Assembly (NCBI RefSeq): GCF_000420505.1
Contig: NZ_ATVB01000005.1
Coordinates: 1-64,000 of the forward strand
DNA from: Alloscardovia omnicolens DSM 21503
GTDB lineage: Bacteria > Actinomycetota > Actinomycetes > Actinomycetales > Bifidobacteriaceae
DNA length: 64,000 nt
Reading direction: 5' to 3'
Shown here piece by piece: positions 37,653 to 44,796 of the stretch (its first letter is position 1; every line of letters begins with the position of its first letter). The notes beneath the pieces are model-generated. The model worked only from the letters and a program-made list of their open reading frames with translations. It did no database searches and was not told the DNA's origin. The translations under genes and the position numbers were made by a program.

Positions 37653-37699
37653 ACCTAGTGGGACAGTATTGCTAGGTGAGACAAAAACGACCACTAGGT
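37653..37699. promoter_or_regulatory. Inverted repeat ACCTAGTGG / CCACTAGGT
   Basis: A perfect 9-bp inverted repeat (37653-37661 and 37691-37699) with a further CTAGGTG in between (37672-37678). It lies between the divergent permease and small-protein genes and is a candidate binding site. No factor is known. Confidence 0.35.
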
Positions 37700-37791
37700 G
37701 GAACGCGCAGCGGCATTTAAAGCTCTACAATTGAGGAGAGATTCGTTTTGAAGTAGCGAGCAGCAAGCAGCGGAGAGAAACAGAGAGAAAC

Positions 37792-37950
37792 ATGGACGCA
37801 CAAGACACACAAGACAAAGAATCGCAGCGCCTCGAAAAGTTCCTCCGCGCCCGCGAGCGCGCACGCGATGCGTATTTATCTGAGGAAGAGATGCTCGCAG
37901 AGATTATGAGACAAATTGAAGACATTAGAGAGAATGAGGAGGGGAAGTAG
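37792..37950 (+). CDS. Small charged protein, 52 residues, unknown
   Basis: ATG 37792 to a double stop TAG TAG at 37948-37953. The protein begins MDAQDTQDKESQRLEKFLRA and ends EDIRENEEGK; it is almost entirely charged alpha-helix, with EEEMLAEIMRQIEDIRE resembling the tails of small antitoxins or DNA-binding dimers. The ribosome site is weak (GAGAGAAAC). Codon use (GAG, CGC, ATT mix) looks like real coding DNA. A binding-site-like inverted repeat lies about 100 bases upstream. No toxin gene is adjacent. It is followed by E element copy 2. Confidence 0.5.
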   Translation: MDAQDTQDKESQRLEKFLRARERARDAYLSEEEMLAEIMRQIEDIRENEEGK

Positions 37951-37994
37951 TAGAGTTCTAAGGATTTTATTAATTACGCAGAACGTTTTAGACG

Positions 37995-38217
37995 TCTTTT
38001 AAGAGAACTCATCCCCAGCTTTCTCTCAGTTCTTCTTAGAGTGTTACCCAGCTTCGAGCGGTTATATATAAACCAACGCAAGGAAGAACCGCACAGGAAC
38101 CCGATGCTATCAAGCGAACGGACGCTGAGCTGGTCCTCCCCCAAGAAAACTGAATCCCTTCTTCTCTCTTTCTCTCTTACGGTAGTGGTCACCTCAGGCA
38201 ACTGAAGTGACCACTAC
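37995..38217 (+). ncRNA. Intergenic E element, copy 2 (full length), candidate structured RNA
   Basis: The longest member of a three-copy family. Order on the plus strand: TTTAAGAGAAC, CCCAGCTTC, GCGGTTATATATAAACC, CGCAAGGAAGAACCGC, CACAGGAACCCGA, GGACGCTGAGCTGG, CCCCCAAGAAAACTGA, a long C/T-only tract, then a strong hairpin (38182-38217). GCGGTT (38058-38063) can pair with AACCGC (38087-38092). The 5' half matches 44355-44460 and the 3' half matches 27171-27266. No reading frame is shared among copies, so an RNA or DNA element is more likely than a gene. Confidence 0.5.
38182..38217. terminator. Strong hairpin ending E element copy 2
   Basis: GTAGTGGTCAC (38182-38192) pairs with GTGACCACTAC (38207-38217), with further CTCAG/CTGA pairing inside. 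It lies just after the pyrimidine tract and before the convergent TetR gene stop, and may serve both sides. Confidence 0.75.
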
Positions 38218-38229
38218 TGATTTACTGAT

Positions 38230-38967
38230 TTATTTCTTAAATTCCACAGGATCTATGTATCCTTTCCACACATCTAGGGGAAACAGTTCTGCACAAAATT
38301 CCATCCACTCATTCACAAGATTCATAGAATCATCAGCTAGCCAACGCAATTGCAATCCGTCCATCGCGCTCATCGCTAGAGACCATAGTTCATAAAAACG
38401 TTCTCTATCAGAGGCATACGGCTCCGGCAGCATCCAATTAATCTCAGAAACAATGCTCCAGAAACGTCTGTGACGATTAATGAAGTAATCATGTGCAGGA
38501 TGCTGAGGGTCTAAAGATTCTGCATACAAAATAGTAAACAGCTTCACCAGCATAGTTCGCCCGCAGTTTGCCAAAACAATATTCAAAGTAAAACGCGGAA
38601 AATAGTAATGCTCTCCTCCGTCTGTATCGCATGCGAGCGCGTTACTGTAGTTAAAATCATCCATTGCTTGGGAATCGTAAATCTTTTCAATAACTAAGCG
38701 AAGTAAATCATCTTTACTTTCCACATAGTGGTAAATTAATGCTTCAGTAATGTTCAAATCTTTAGCAATATCGCGTAACGACATACCCCAAAACCCTTTT
38801 TGCGCAATTATTCTTGCTGCAGATTGAGCTATTTGTTCGCGTCTTTCTTCGGCAGTCATTCGTTTTTTATACGTCGCTTCGCTCAACACAAGTTTTCGCG
38901 CCTGACTTTCTCCATCAAAGCTCACAACGCCTGATTGATGAAACTGTTCCCACGGTTCAAAATACAT
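38230..38967 (-). CDS. TetR-family regulator of the beta-glucoside operon
   Basis: 245 residues. After a 35-residue extension, the TetR DNA-binding domain reads RREQIAQSAARIIAQKGFWG and SLRDIAKDLNITEALIYHYV, with ESKDDLLRLVIEK. The C-terminal ligand domain is not recognised. ATG 38967 follows GAGGAAGC. Last gene of the operon that starts with the binding protein at 44108, so it likely regulates it; the 16-bp palindrome at 44186-44201 is a candidate target. Confidence 0.87.
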   Translation of the reverse strand: MYFEPWEQFHQSGVVSFDGESQARKLVLSEATYKKRMTAEERREQIAQSAARIIAQKGFWGMSLRDIAKDLNITEALIYHYVESKDDLLRLVIEKIYDSQAMDDFNYSNALACDTDGGEHYYFPRFTLNIVLANCGRTMLVKLFTILYAESLDPQHPAHDYFINRHRRFWSIVSEINWMLPEPYASDRERFYELWSLAMSAMDGLQLRWLADDSMNLVNEWMEFCAELFPLDVWKGYIDPVEFKK

Positions 38968-38994
38968 TGCTTCCTCTTCACTTGCCCCTATGGA

Positions 38995-39047
38995 GAAGCC
39001 CTAGCTCTTTGTACTCTATAAAACTTAGTGTACCGAGAACCAGGGCT
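38995..39047 (-). terminator. Long imperfect hairpin between GH1 and TetR genes
   Basis: AAGCCCT (38995-39001) with AGGGCTT (39041-39047), enclosing a second stem GTACTCTA / TAGTGTAC with one mismatch. It fills the 101-base gap and may reduce expression of the regulator. Confidence 0.5.
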
Positions 39048-39068
39048 TTGAGGAGGCAATCAGTCAAG

Positions 39069-40445
39069 TTATATCGCGTTCGCGCACACAATCTCGCTAT
39101 AGCGCACCGCGGAATCCTTCCAAACACGCTCCTGAGTATCGTAATCGACGCGCACAATACCGAAACGCTTGGTGTATCCGAAAGCCCATTCGAAATTATC
39201 GAGCAGAGACCATGCGAAATAACCAGCTACCGGAGCGCCCGCCTCGATAGCATCGGCAACCGCGTTGAGGTGCGCGTTCAGATAGGCAACGCGTTGCGGA
39301 TCGTGAACAACCTTCTTGCCCTCGTCCTCGCTCACCTCGTCGTCCCACGCAGAACCGTTTTCCGTTATAAACAGCGGCAGACTTGGGAAACGCTCTGCAA
39401 GTTCCGTAAGCATCACAGTAAGCGCTTGAGGCTCTTGATTCCAGCCCATAGCAGTTAGTTCGCCTTCAGGAGGTAGACCGTGCACATGTTCTTGTGCTGG
39501 CACAGGATTACCAATTTGAGACTCAGCCTGCTCACTGCCCTGAACGTGAGTACTTGAGTAATAGTTAATACCTAAGTTTTGCAATGGCTGATGAATGATT
39601 TCCATATCGCCCGGCAGCACATAATCCCAGTTAGTAATATGCTTGGTTGCCTCGAAAATCTCTGGATCGTACTTACCCTCAAGCATTGGTCCGAGCCATA
39701 CCTCGTTAGACATAAGATCAGCGCGACGCTTAGCAGCTTTATCTTCAGCAGAATCAGTTTCCGCCACGTTTGCAGCCAAGTTAAGCGTTACGGATACATC
39801 GATATCGTAGCCCAAAATCTCGCGCAACGTAGTTACTGCTAAACCGTGTGCGAGGTTTAAGTGGTGAACCGCACGCAGAGCCTTATGATAATCAACAACG
39901 CCTGGCGCGTGCACACCGTTACCGTAGCCGAGGTAGGCTGCGCACCATGGCTCGTTTAAGGTAATCCAAGAATCAACTTTCTTACCGAAAGCGCGTGCCA
40001 CAGCAGCCACATATTCAGCGAACTTATATGCGGTCTCGCGGTTCGCCCATCCGCCGCGGTCTTCCAAATACTGTGGCAAATCCCAGTGGTAAAGCGTAAC
40101 GAAAGCCTTAATTCCTGCAACGTGAAGCGCATCGATCAAACCTTCATAATACGCGATGCCTTCTGGATTAACTTCGCCATTAATGTCTGGAATAACGCGC
40201 GACCAGGAGATGGAGAAACGGTAAGCTCTCACGCCCAGCTGCTTCATAATCTCAATATCTTCCGGGTAGCGGTGGTACTGATCGCAAGCCATCGAGCCGT
40301 CGGACTTATCGATAACAGCGCCCTCGCGAAGGCACAGCGTATCCCAAATGGATGGCGTGCGACCGCCCTCAGCAGCAGCACCTTCTACCTGAAACGACGC
40401 GGTTGCGGTGCCCCACACGAAGTCTTGTGGAAATGAACGTGACAT
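39069..40445 (-). CDS. Beta-glucosidase, GH1
   Basis: 458 residues, cytoplasmic (no signal). GH1 signatures: FVWGTATASFQVEGAAAEGG at the start, acid/base Glu in WITLNEPWCAAYLGYG near residue 166, nucleophile Glu in PLFITENGSAWDD near 362, and FAWSLLDNFEWAFGYTKRFG near the end. A non-phospho enzyme is expected because the import system next door is an ABC transporter, not a PTS. ATG 40445 follows AAAGGAG. Confidence 0.95.
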   Translation of the reverse strand: MSRSFPQDFVWGTATASFQVEGAAAEGGRTPSIWDTLCLREGAVIDKSDGSMACDQYHRYPEDIEIMKQLGVRAYRFSISWSRVIPDINGEVNPEGIAYYEGLIDALHVAGIKAFVTLYHWDLPQYLEDRGGWANRETAYKFAEYVAAVARAFGKKVDSWITLNEPWCAAYLGYGNGVHAPGVVDYHKALRAVHHLNLAHGLAVTTLREILGYDIDVSVTLNLAANVAETDSAEDKAAKRRADLMSNEVWLGPMLEGKYDPEIFEATKHITNWDYVLPGDMEIIHQPLQNLGINYYSSTHVQGSEQAESQIGNPVPAQEHVHGLPPEGELTAMGWNQEPQALTVMLTELAERFPSLPLFITENGSAWDDEVSEDEGKKVVHDPQRVAYLNAHLNAVADAIEAGAPVAGYFAWSLLDNFEWAFGYTKRFGIVRVDYDTQERVWKDSAVRYSEIVCANAI

Positions 40446-40529
40446 GAATATTCTCCTTTGAAATGAGTCCGTTACTAGTGTAACTTAATCGGTTCACTAC
40501 AACGTGATCGTGTTGAAAATTATCGAAAT

Positions 40530-41489
40530 TTAGCCCTTCACAGCGCCAGCCATAATACCCGATACGAGCTGCTTGGCCGCAATGAAGAAGAGGACCAACA
40601 GTGGAATCGTAGTAAGGAGCACACCCGACATAACAATCGTGTAATCGGTAAAGTATGCGCCCTTCAACGCTGCAGCTGCGGTGGTGAGCATCGAGTTCTT
40701 GTTTGGCCCCAGCACCAGCATTGGCCAGAAGTAGTTCGTCCAGCTGCCAATAAAGGTGAACAGGAAGAGCATTGCTGCAGCTGGTCGAGCAGCCGGCAAA
40801 CCAACAGAAATGAAGGTGCGGAACATCGAACAACCATCTATACGGGCAGCTTCAATCAGTTCGTATGGCAGAGCATCGGTTAAGTATTGCGTCATCCAGA
40901 ACACGCCAAAGGCGCTGACCAAGCTTGGAATAATAATGGCCCACAGGCTTCCATACAACCCTGCTTTGTTCACCATAATGTAGAGCGGAACAACGGAAAG
41001 CTGAGATGGAATGGTCATTGTTGCCACAACCAGTGTGAGCAATACTTTGCGTCCACGGAAACGCAGCTTTGCGAAGGAATAGCCGGCCAAAGTGCTAAAG
41101 AATACTGTGGATACAGACACAATTGTTGCCACGAAAAGCGTTCCCAAGAATGCCTGACCAAACTTAATCTCCGCAAAAGCGCGTGCCATATTGCGTCCCA
41201 GAGAGCCAGCAAAAATGAGTGCTTTTACACCGTACTGATTGCTTGGCGTATCCTGAGAAGCAATAGAAACCGCGTAGTAGAGCGGGAAGATGAACAGAAG
41301 AATCGTAACGATAAGAACCGCATACGAGCCCCATCCTGGCTTGCGACCCTCGGACGTCATTCCCAATGCTTTACTGCGTTTGCGTGCAGCAGTTGCGGCA
41401 ACGCCTTTGCCGTAGAGCTGTTCCATTGCAGGAACGCCCATATCTGTTTTGTTGCTTTCGTTAGTTACATCAAAATTTTTACGTGCCAT
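40530..41489 (-). CDS. Sugar ABC transporter permease, MalG type (beta-glucoside operon)
   Basis: 319 residues from ATG 41489, preceded by GAGGTGA. A 50-residue charged N-terminal extension precedes six membrane helices; the EAA loop is ELIEAARIDGCSMFRTFISV. CUT1 importer subunit. Works with the MalF-type permease 17 bases upstream. No ATPase gene in the operon. Confidence 0.92.
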   Translation of the reverse strand: MARKNFDVTNESNKTDMGVPAMEQLYGKGVAATAARKRSKALGMTSEGRKPGWGSYAVLIVTILLFIFPLYYAVSIASQDTPSNQYGVKALIFAGSLGRNMARAFAEIKFGQAFLGTLFVATIVSVSTVFFSTLAGYSFAKLRFRGRKVLLTLVVATMTIPSQLSVVPLYIMVNKAGLYGSLWAIIIPSLVSAFGVFWMTQYLTDALPYELIEAARIDGCSMFRTFISVGLPAARPAAAMLFLFTFIGSWTNYFWPMLVLGPNKNSMLTTAAAALKGAYFTDYTIVMSGVLLTTIPLLVLFFIAAKQLVSGIMAGAVKG

Positions 41490-41505
41490 GTTTCTCACCT
41501 CGCCT

Positions 41506-42615
41506 CTAGTTACACGCTTTGTTCTCGCCGGCCGAGCGTGCTTCCACGCCCGTCTTTTTAGCCTTCATAAAGTCTGCATGACGTTGTGCTTCGATTGCTG
41601 CCAATGCCTTTCGATTGGATTTCTTTCCTCCCTGCCCAGCGTTCTGAGTGAGGAAGTAGTTAAGCAAAGCGAAGGTGACGATAATAAGGAAAAGAAGCCA
41701 TGCGACGGCTGCAGCCCTACCCAAGTTTGGCTGCCCCGGCGTAACTTGTACGAAGCCGAGCTTGTACAAGAAGATACTGACCGTGAGGTACTGATCGTTA
41801 GCACCACCGCCAACGCCACCACCATTATGGAAGAGCTGCGGTTCATCGAAGATTTGCAGACCACCAATGGTGGAGGTGATAATAACGAAGAGCAGTGTTG
41901 GGCGAAGCATTGGCAAGGTAACCGAACGATATGTACGCCAAGCGCTCGCCCCATCAACTACTGCAGCTTCCAAAACATCACGAGGAATTGCCTGCATTGC
42001 CGCTAACAGAATTAAGGTGTTATATCCAATCCATCGCCAGTTCACAATAGTTGCAATGGCAAGCTGAGACCAAAATGTGCTTGAGTGCCAAGCTATAGGC
42101 TGCAAACCTATGCTTTGTAGCACAACATTAATAGCACCCATTTTATCGGAGAACAACTGAGAGAAGATAATACCTGCTGCGGATGGAGCAACCACATATG
42201 GCAAAAGAACACCTACACGACAGAATGTTTTAGCCTTCAAATTGGCATCCAGAATCCACGCTAACCACAGTGCAATAATGATTTGCGGAACCGAGCTAAG
42301 TAAGAAGATGGTGAATGAGTTTCGTACTGCATGGTAGAAGCTACGCTGATGCAATACCCACATAAAGTTTCCATACCAACTAGCTTCTGTGCTACCACAC
42401 GTAGAACCACAAACTGCAAGACCTCCATCTCCAGTGAGGGTGTTATATGCTCTGGTCGAAATAACTAGAGTGTAGAACATTGGGAATAAACCAATGACTG
42501 CAAAGAGAATAAAGAATGGCGCTACATACAAATATGGCGAGGCTTTCCACTCAAGCTTTTGCATAAAGCTGCGGAAAGCGGACGACCTATGCGACTTCGA
42601 CGCTGAACCTGGCAT
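41506..42615 (-). CDS. Sugar ABC transporter permease, MalF type (beta-glucoside operon)
   Basis: 369 residues from ATG 42615, preceded by GGAGGAG. Six membrane helices, EAA loop EAAVVDGASAWRTYRSVTLP, and a lysine-rich C-terminal tail (KKSNRKALAAIEAQRH) after the last helix. An extracellular loop contains two cysteines (AVCGSTCGSTE). CUT1 type. Confidence 0.92.
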   Translation of the reverse strand: MPGSASKSHRSSAFRSFMQKLEWKASPYLYVAPFFILFAVIGLFPMFYTLVISTRAYNTLTGDGGLAVCGSTCGSTEASWYGNFMWVLHQRSFYHAVRNSFTIFLLSSVPQIIIALWLAWILDANLKAKTFCRVGVLLPYVVAPSAAGIIFSQLFSDKMGAINVVLQSIGLQPIAWHSSTFWSQLAIATIVNWRWIGYNTLILLAAMQAIPRDVLEAAVVDGASAWRTYRSVTLPMLRPTLLFVIITSTIGGLQIFDEPQLFHNGGGVGGGANDQYLTVSIFLYKLGFVQVTPGQPNLGRAAAVAWLLFLIIVTFALLNYFLTQNAGQGGKKSNRKALAAIEAQRHADFMKAKKTGVEARSAGENKACN

Positions 42616-42674
42616 AATTACTCCTCCCAATTATCCTTCTCGTCTTACTCTGAACCTGTGCTCTGGTACACAAA

Positions 42675-42704
42675 TCGGGCGACGGTTGCATAATCGCCGC
42701 CCGA
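42675..42704 (-). terminator. Intra-operon hairpin after the binding-protein gene
   Basis: TCGGGCG (42675-42681) pairs with CGCCCGA (42698-42704) in the 166-base gap between the binding-protein and MalF-type genes, parallel to the hairpin in the arabinoside operon. Confidence 0.6.
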
Positions 42705-42781
42705 AATATGTAGAAAGCGCTACTTAGTGAGCGAATACCCGTATTAAAGATGATGAGGACGAGCACGCTCAATTTTGAGAG

Positions 42782-44108
42782 TTAAGACAGTGCTTTCACA
42801 TCCTGTACGAATTGCTTCCATGACTGCTCTGGCGACTGTTCCTTATTAACATCTACACGAGTAATAGCGTCTTGGAATTTTGCATCGATGTCAAAGTGCT
42901 GACCACCAATATATGGATCGACTGTAATTGCCTTTGCTCGGTTAGCAAAAATTTGACCAGTAGGAGCATCATTTAAGAAGGAATCCGTCTTGCTAGTAAC
43001 TTTCTCATCTGCAAGAGCTGTTGGAGAGCTTGGGAAGTTTGATGCTGCGGTAAATACCGATACTTGCTGCTTTGCATTAGTAAGCCATGCAACGAGCTTT
43101 GCTGCTTCTTCCTTAACAGGTGAAGATTCTGGAATTACCAAATAGGAACCACCCTCATTAACACCACCGCCAGGTGTTACATCTGCAATATCCCAACCCT
43201 TAAAATCTTCGCCTGCATTTCCCTTAATATTATTCACAATCCATGCTGGGCAAATCATGGTTGCGAAACCTTTATCCGACTTGAACTGAGCATTCCAGTC
43301 ATCTGACCACTGGTTTAAATGCGCAGACTGATCTGTAGTAGCAGTCAAATCCATAAACTGCTTTTTCAAAGCATCGTCTGTCGCAATAACAGTTCCATCT
43401 TCCTTCACGTACGTTTCTTTATTTTGCGTACGCATTGCAGCCCATGTGCCCCCCATGGAGTCATACCAAGGAAGACCTGTTTTATCCGTATATTCCTTAC
43501 CAACTTGGAAGTACTGATCCCATGTTGCGGAATCACCGCCAAGAAGCTTTGCTACCTCTGCACGGTCACTTGGTAAGCCAGCCTTTTCAAAGAGATCACG
43601 ACGATAGCATACAGCAGAAGGACCAATATCATTAGAAGCACCAATCATCTTGCCATCGGAAGTCTTCCCTGCTTCAACCTTCCAATCAAGCCAATCATTA
43701 TCCTTGAGGTACTTTGTCTGATCCATAAATTTATCTGGCATAGAAGTAATAGATGGCATCCAGTTAATATCTACAGCATAAACATCGTATGCATTCGAAC
43801 CAGAGGAAATCGCTGTGTTAAAAGCAGAACGCGCATCGTCTGAAGTTGCAGCTACAATTTCCTCAACTTTTACATTAGGATTGAGTTTCTCATATTGCGC
43901 CCATAAATCTGCTCCAGGACGCTCATTAGTTGGCTTGCCATAGCCAAAGTTATTGAAGGTTTGAATTTTAATAATTGTTTTGCCGTCGGCGGTTTTTGAT
44001 GCACTAGCAGAAGATGAATTACCACAAGCTGCTAGACTAGCGAGCATTGCAATTGAGCTTATAGCTGCAACTACAACCCCCCCCCCGCTTAATCTGATTC
44101 AATACCAT
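42782..44108 (-). pseudogene. Sugar-binding lipoprotein, out of frame at a ten-G tract (phase-off or error)
   Basis: The body is a normal CUT1 sugar-binding protein (IKIQTFNNFGYGKPTNERPG, AWLTNAKQQVSVFTA). The only well-placed start, ATG 44108 after GAAGGAG, reads MVLNQIKR into a run of ten G on the minus strand (44077-44086) and stops after 22 codons. With nine or twelve G it would read MVLNQIKRGG, then VVVAAISSIAMLASL and lipobox LAAC, a good lipoprotein signal. In the given sequence only an internal ATG (44047) opens the rest, which lacks most of the signal. It is either a phase-variable switch, a recent mutation or a sequencing error. Confidence 0.85.
44077..44086 (-). repeat. Homopolymer of ten G inside the signal-peptide coding region
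   Basis: Ten C on the plus strand (ten G in the coding strand). It is the point where the reading frame from ATG 44108 departs from the frame of the binding protein. Homopolymers of this length change length by slippage. Confidence 0.95.
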
Positions 44109-44185
44109 AACTATCTCCTTCTCAACACTGCGAGATCTTCCTCACATATGTTCATCTAACATAAATGCTTCATCACATTTATTTC

Positions 44186-44201
44186 ACTCCATGCATGGAG
44201 T
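44186..44201. promoter_or_regulatory. 16-bp perfect palindrome, candidate TetR operator
   Basis: ACTCCATGCATGGAGT equals its own reverse complement. It lies 78-93 bases before the start codon of the first gene of an operon that ends with a TetR gene. Size and symmetry fit TetR-type operators. Inference. Confidence 0.55.
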
Positions 44202-44318
44202 TACACCTTCAGAATATCGAGTACGTGATTGCTACTGTGCAATTTCGCCGCCTTCTTCTCTGAAGACAAATTCAGTGTATCGCACATTTTTAATGTTCAC
44301 CATGGCGTGTTGAATATG

Positions 44319-44347
44319 TTACAAATAAGAAGTAATGTAATTATATA
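44319..44347 (+). promoter_or_regulatory. Candidate promoter for E element copy 3
   Basis: TTACAA (44319-44324), a 17-base spacer, then TATATA (44342-44347), a fair sigma70-type promoter. Transcription would begin near 44355, where similarity to the 38.1-kb copy begins. Confidence 0.4.
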
Positions 44348-44354
44348 GCATTCA

Positions 44355-44546
44355 CATCTTTAAGAAACGCATATTTTCCCAGCGTTCTTTCAACTAATTT
44401 CAGTATGTTGCCCAGCTTCATGCGGTTATATTGAAGTATCGCAAGGAAGACTACCCAGCAAGTTCTTCCCCCAAGAAAACTAAATCCTCTTCTTCTCTTT
44501 CTCTCTTCTTATAAGACCGTTTCGCCTCATCGCGAAGCGGTCTTAT
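44355..44546 (+). ncRNA. Intergenic E element, copy 3, candidate structured RNA
   Basis: Matches copy 2 from TTTAAGA through CCCAGCTTC, GCGGTTATAT, CGCAAGGAAGA, then skips the middle and resumes at TTCTTCCCCCAAGAAAAC and the pyrimidine tract. It ends in the hairpin 44511-44546. The gene-free gap 44109-44796 otherwise holds the binding-protein promoter region and the GH2 terminator (44673-44707). Confidence 0.5.
44511..44546. terminator. 15-bp stem hairpin ending E element copy 3
   Basis: ATAAGACCGTTTCGC (44511-44525) pairs with GCGAAGCGGTCTTAT (44532-44546), one mismatch, 6-nt loop. No strong T run follows on either strand. Confidence 0.7.
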
Positions 44547-44672
44547 GGGTTGTGGGAGCAATGTTATAGCTTCTCTGCGCTGTTAATGCTGTCAGTCATG
44601 ATGCATGCAACGTATCGGGACTCATAGCATTTCAACCACAGCCACAAGAATAAACGCAACCAAGCAAAAGGA

Positions 44673-44707
44673 AACCTCGCTGGAACTAATAAGTAACCAG
44701 CGAGGTT
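44673..44707 (-). terminator. Terminator of the GH2 gene
   Basis: AACCTCGCTGG (44673-44683) pairs with CCAGCGAGGTT (44697-44707); on the minus strand it is followed by TTTCCTTTTG. It lies 90 bases after the GH2 stop. Confidence 0.75.
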
Positions 44708-44796
44708 ATATTCCTACAGCAGTATCAGCTACAAATTTTCTGAAGTCTCAGAAACTCTATCGCACGAACATGCATTCAACAGGGAAGCATCTTCGC

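Noticed and set aside
37995-38217. E elements as T-box or other known riboswitch leaders
   Set aside because: They are not in front of a gene on their own strand, and I see no specifier loop or T-box sequence; the next genes are convergent.
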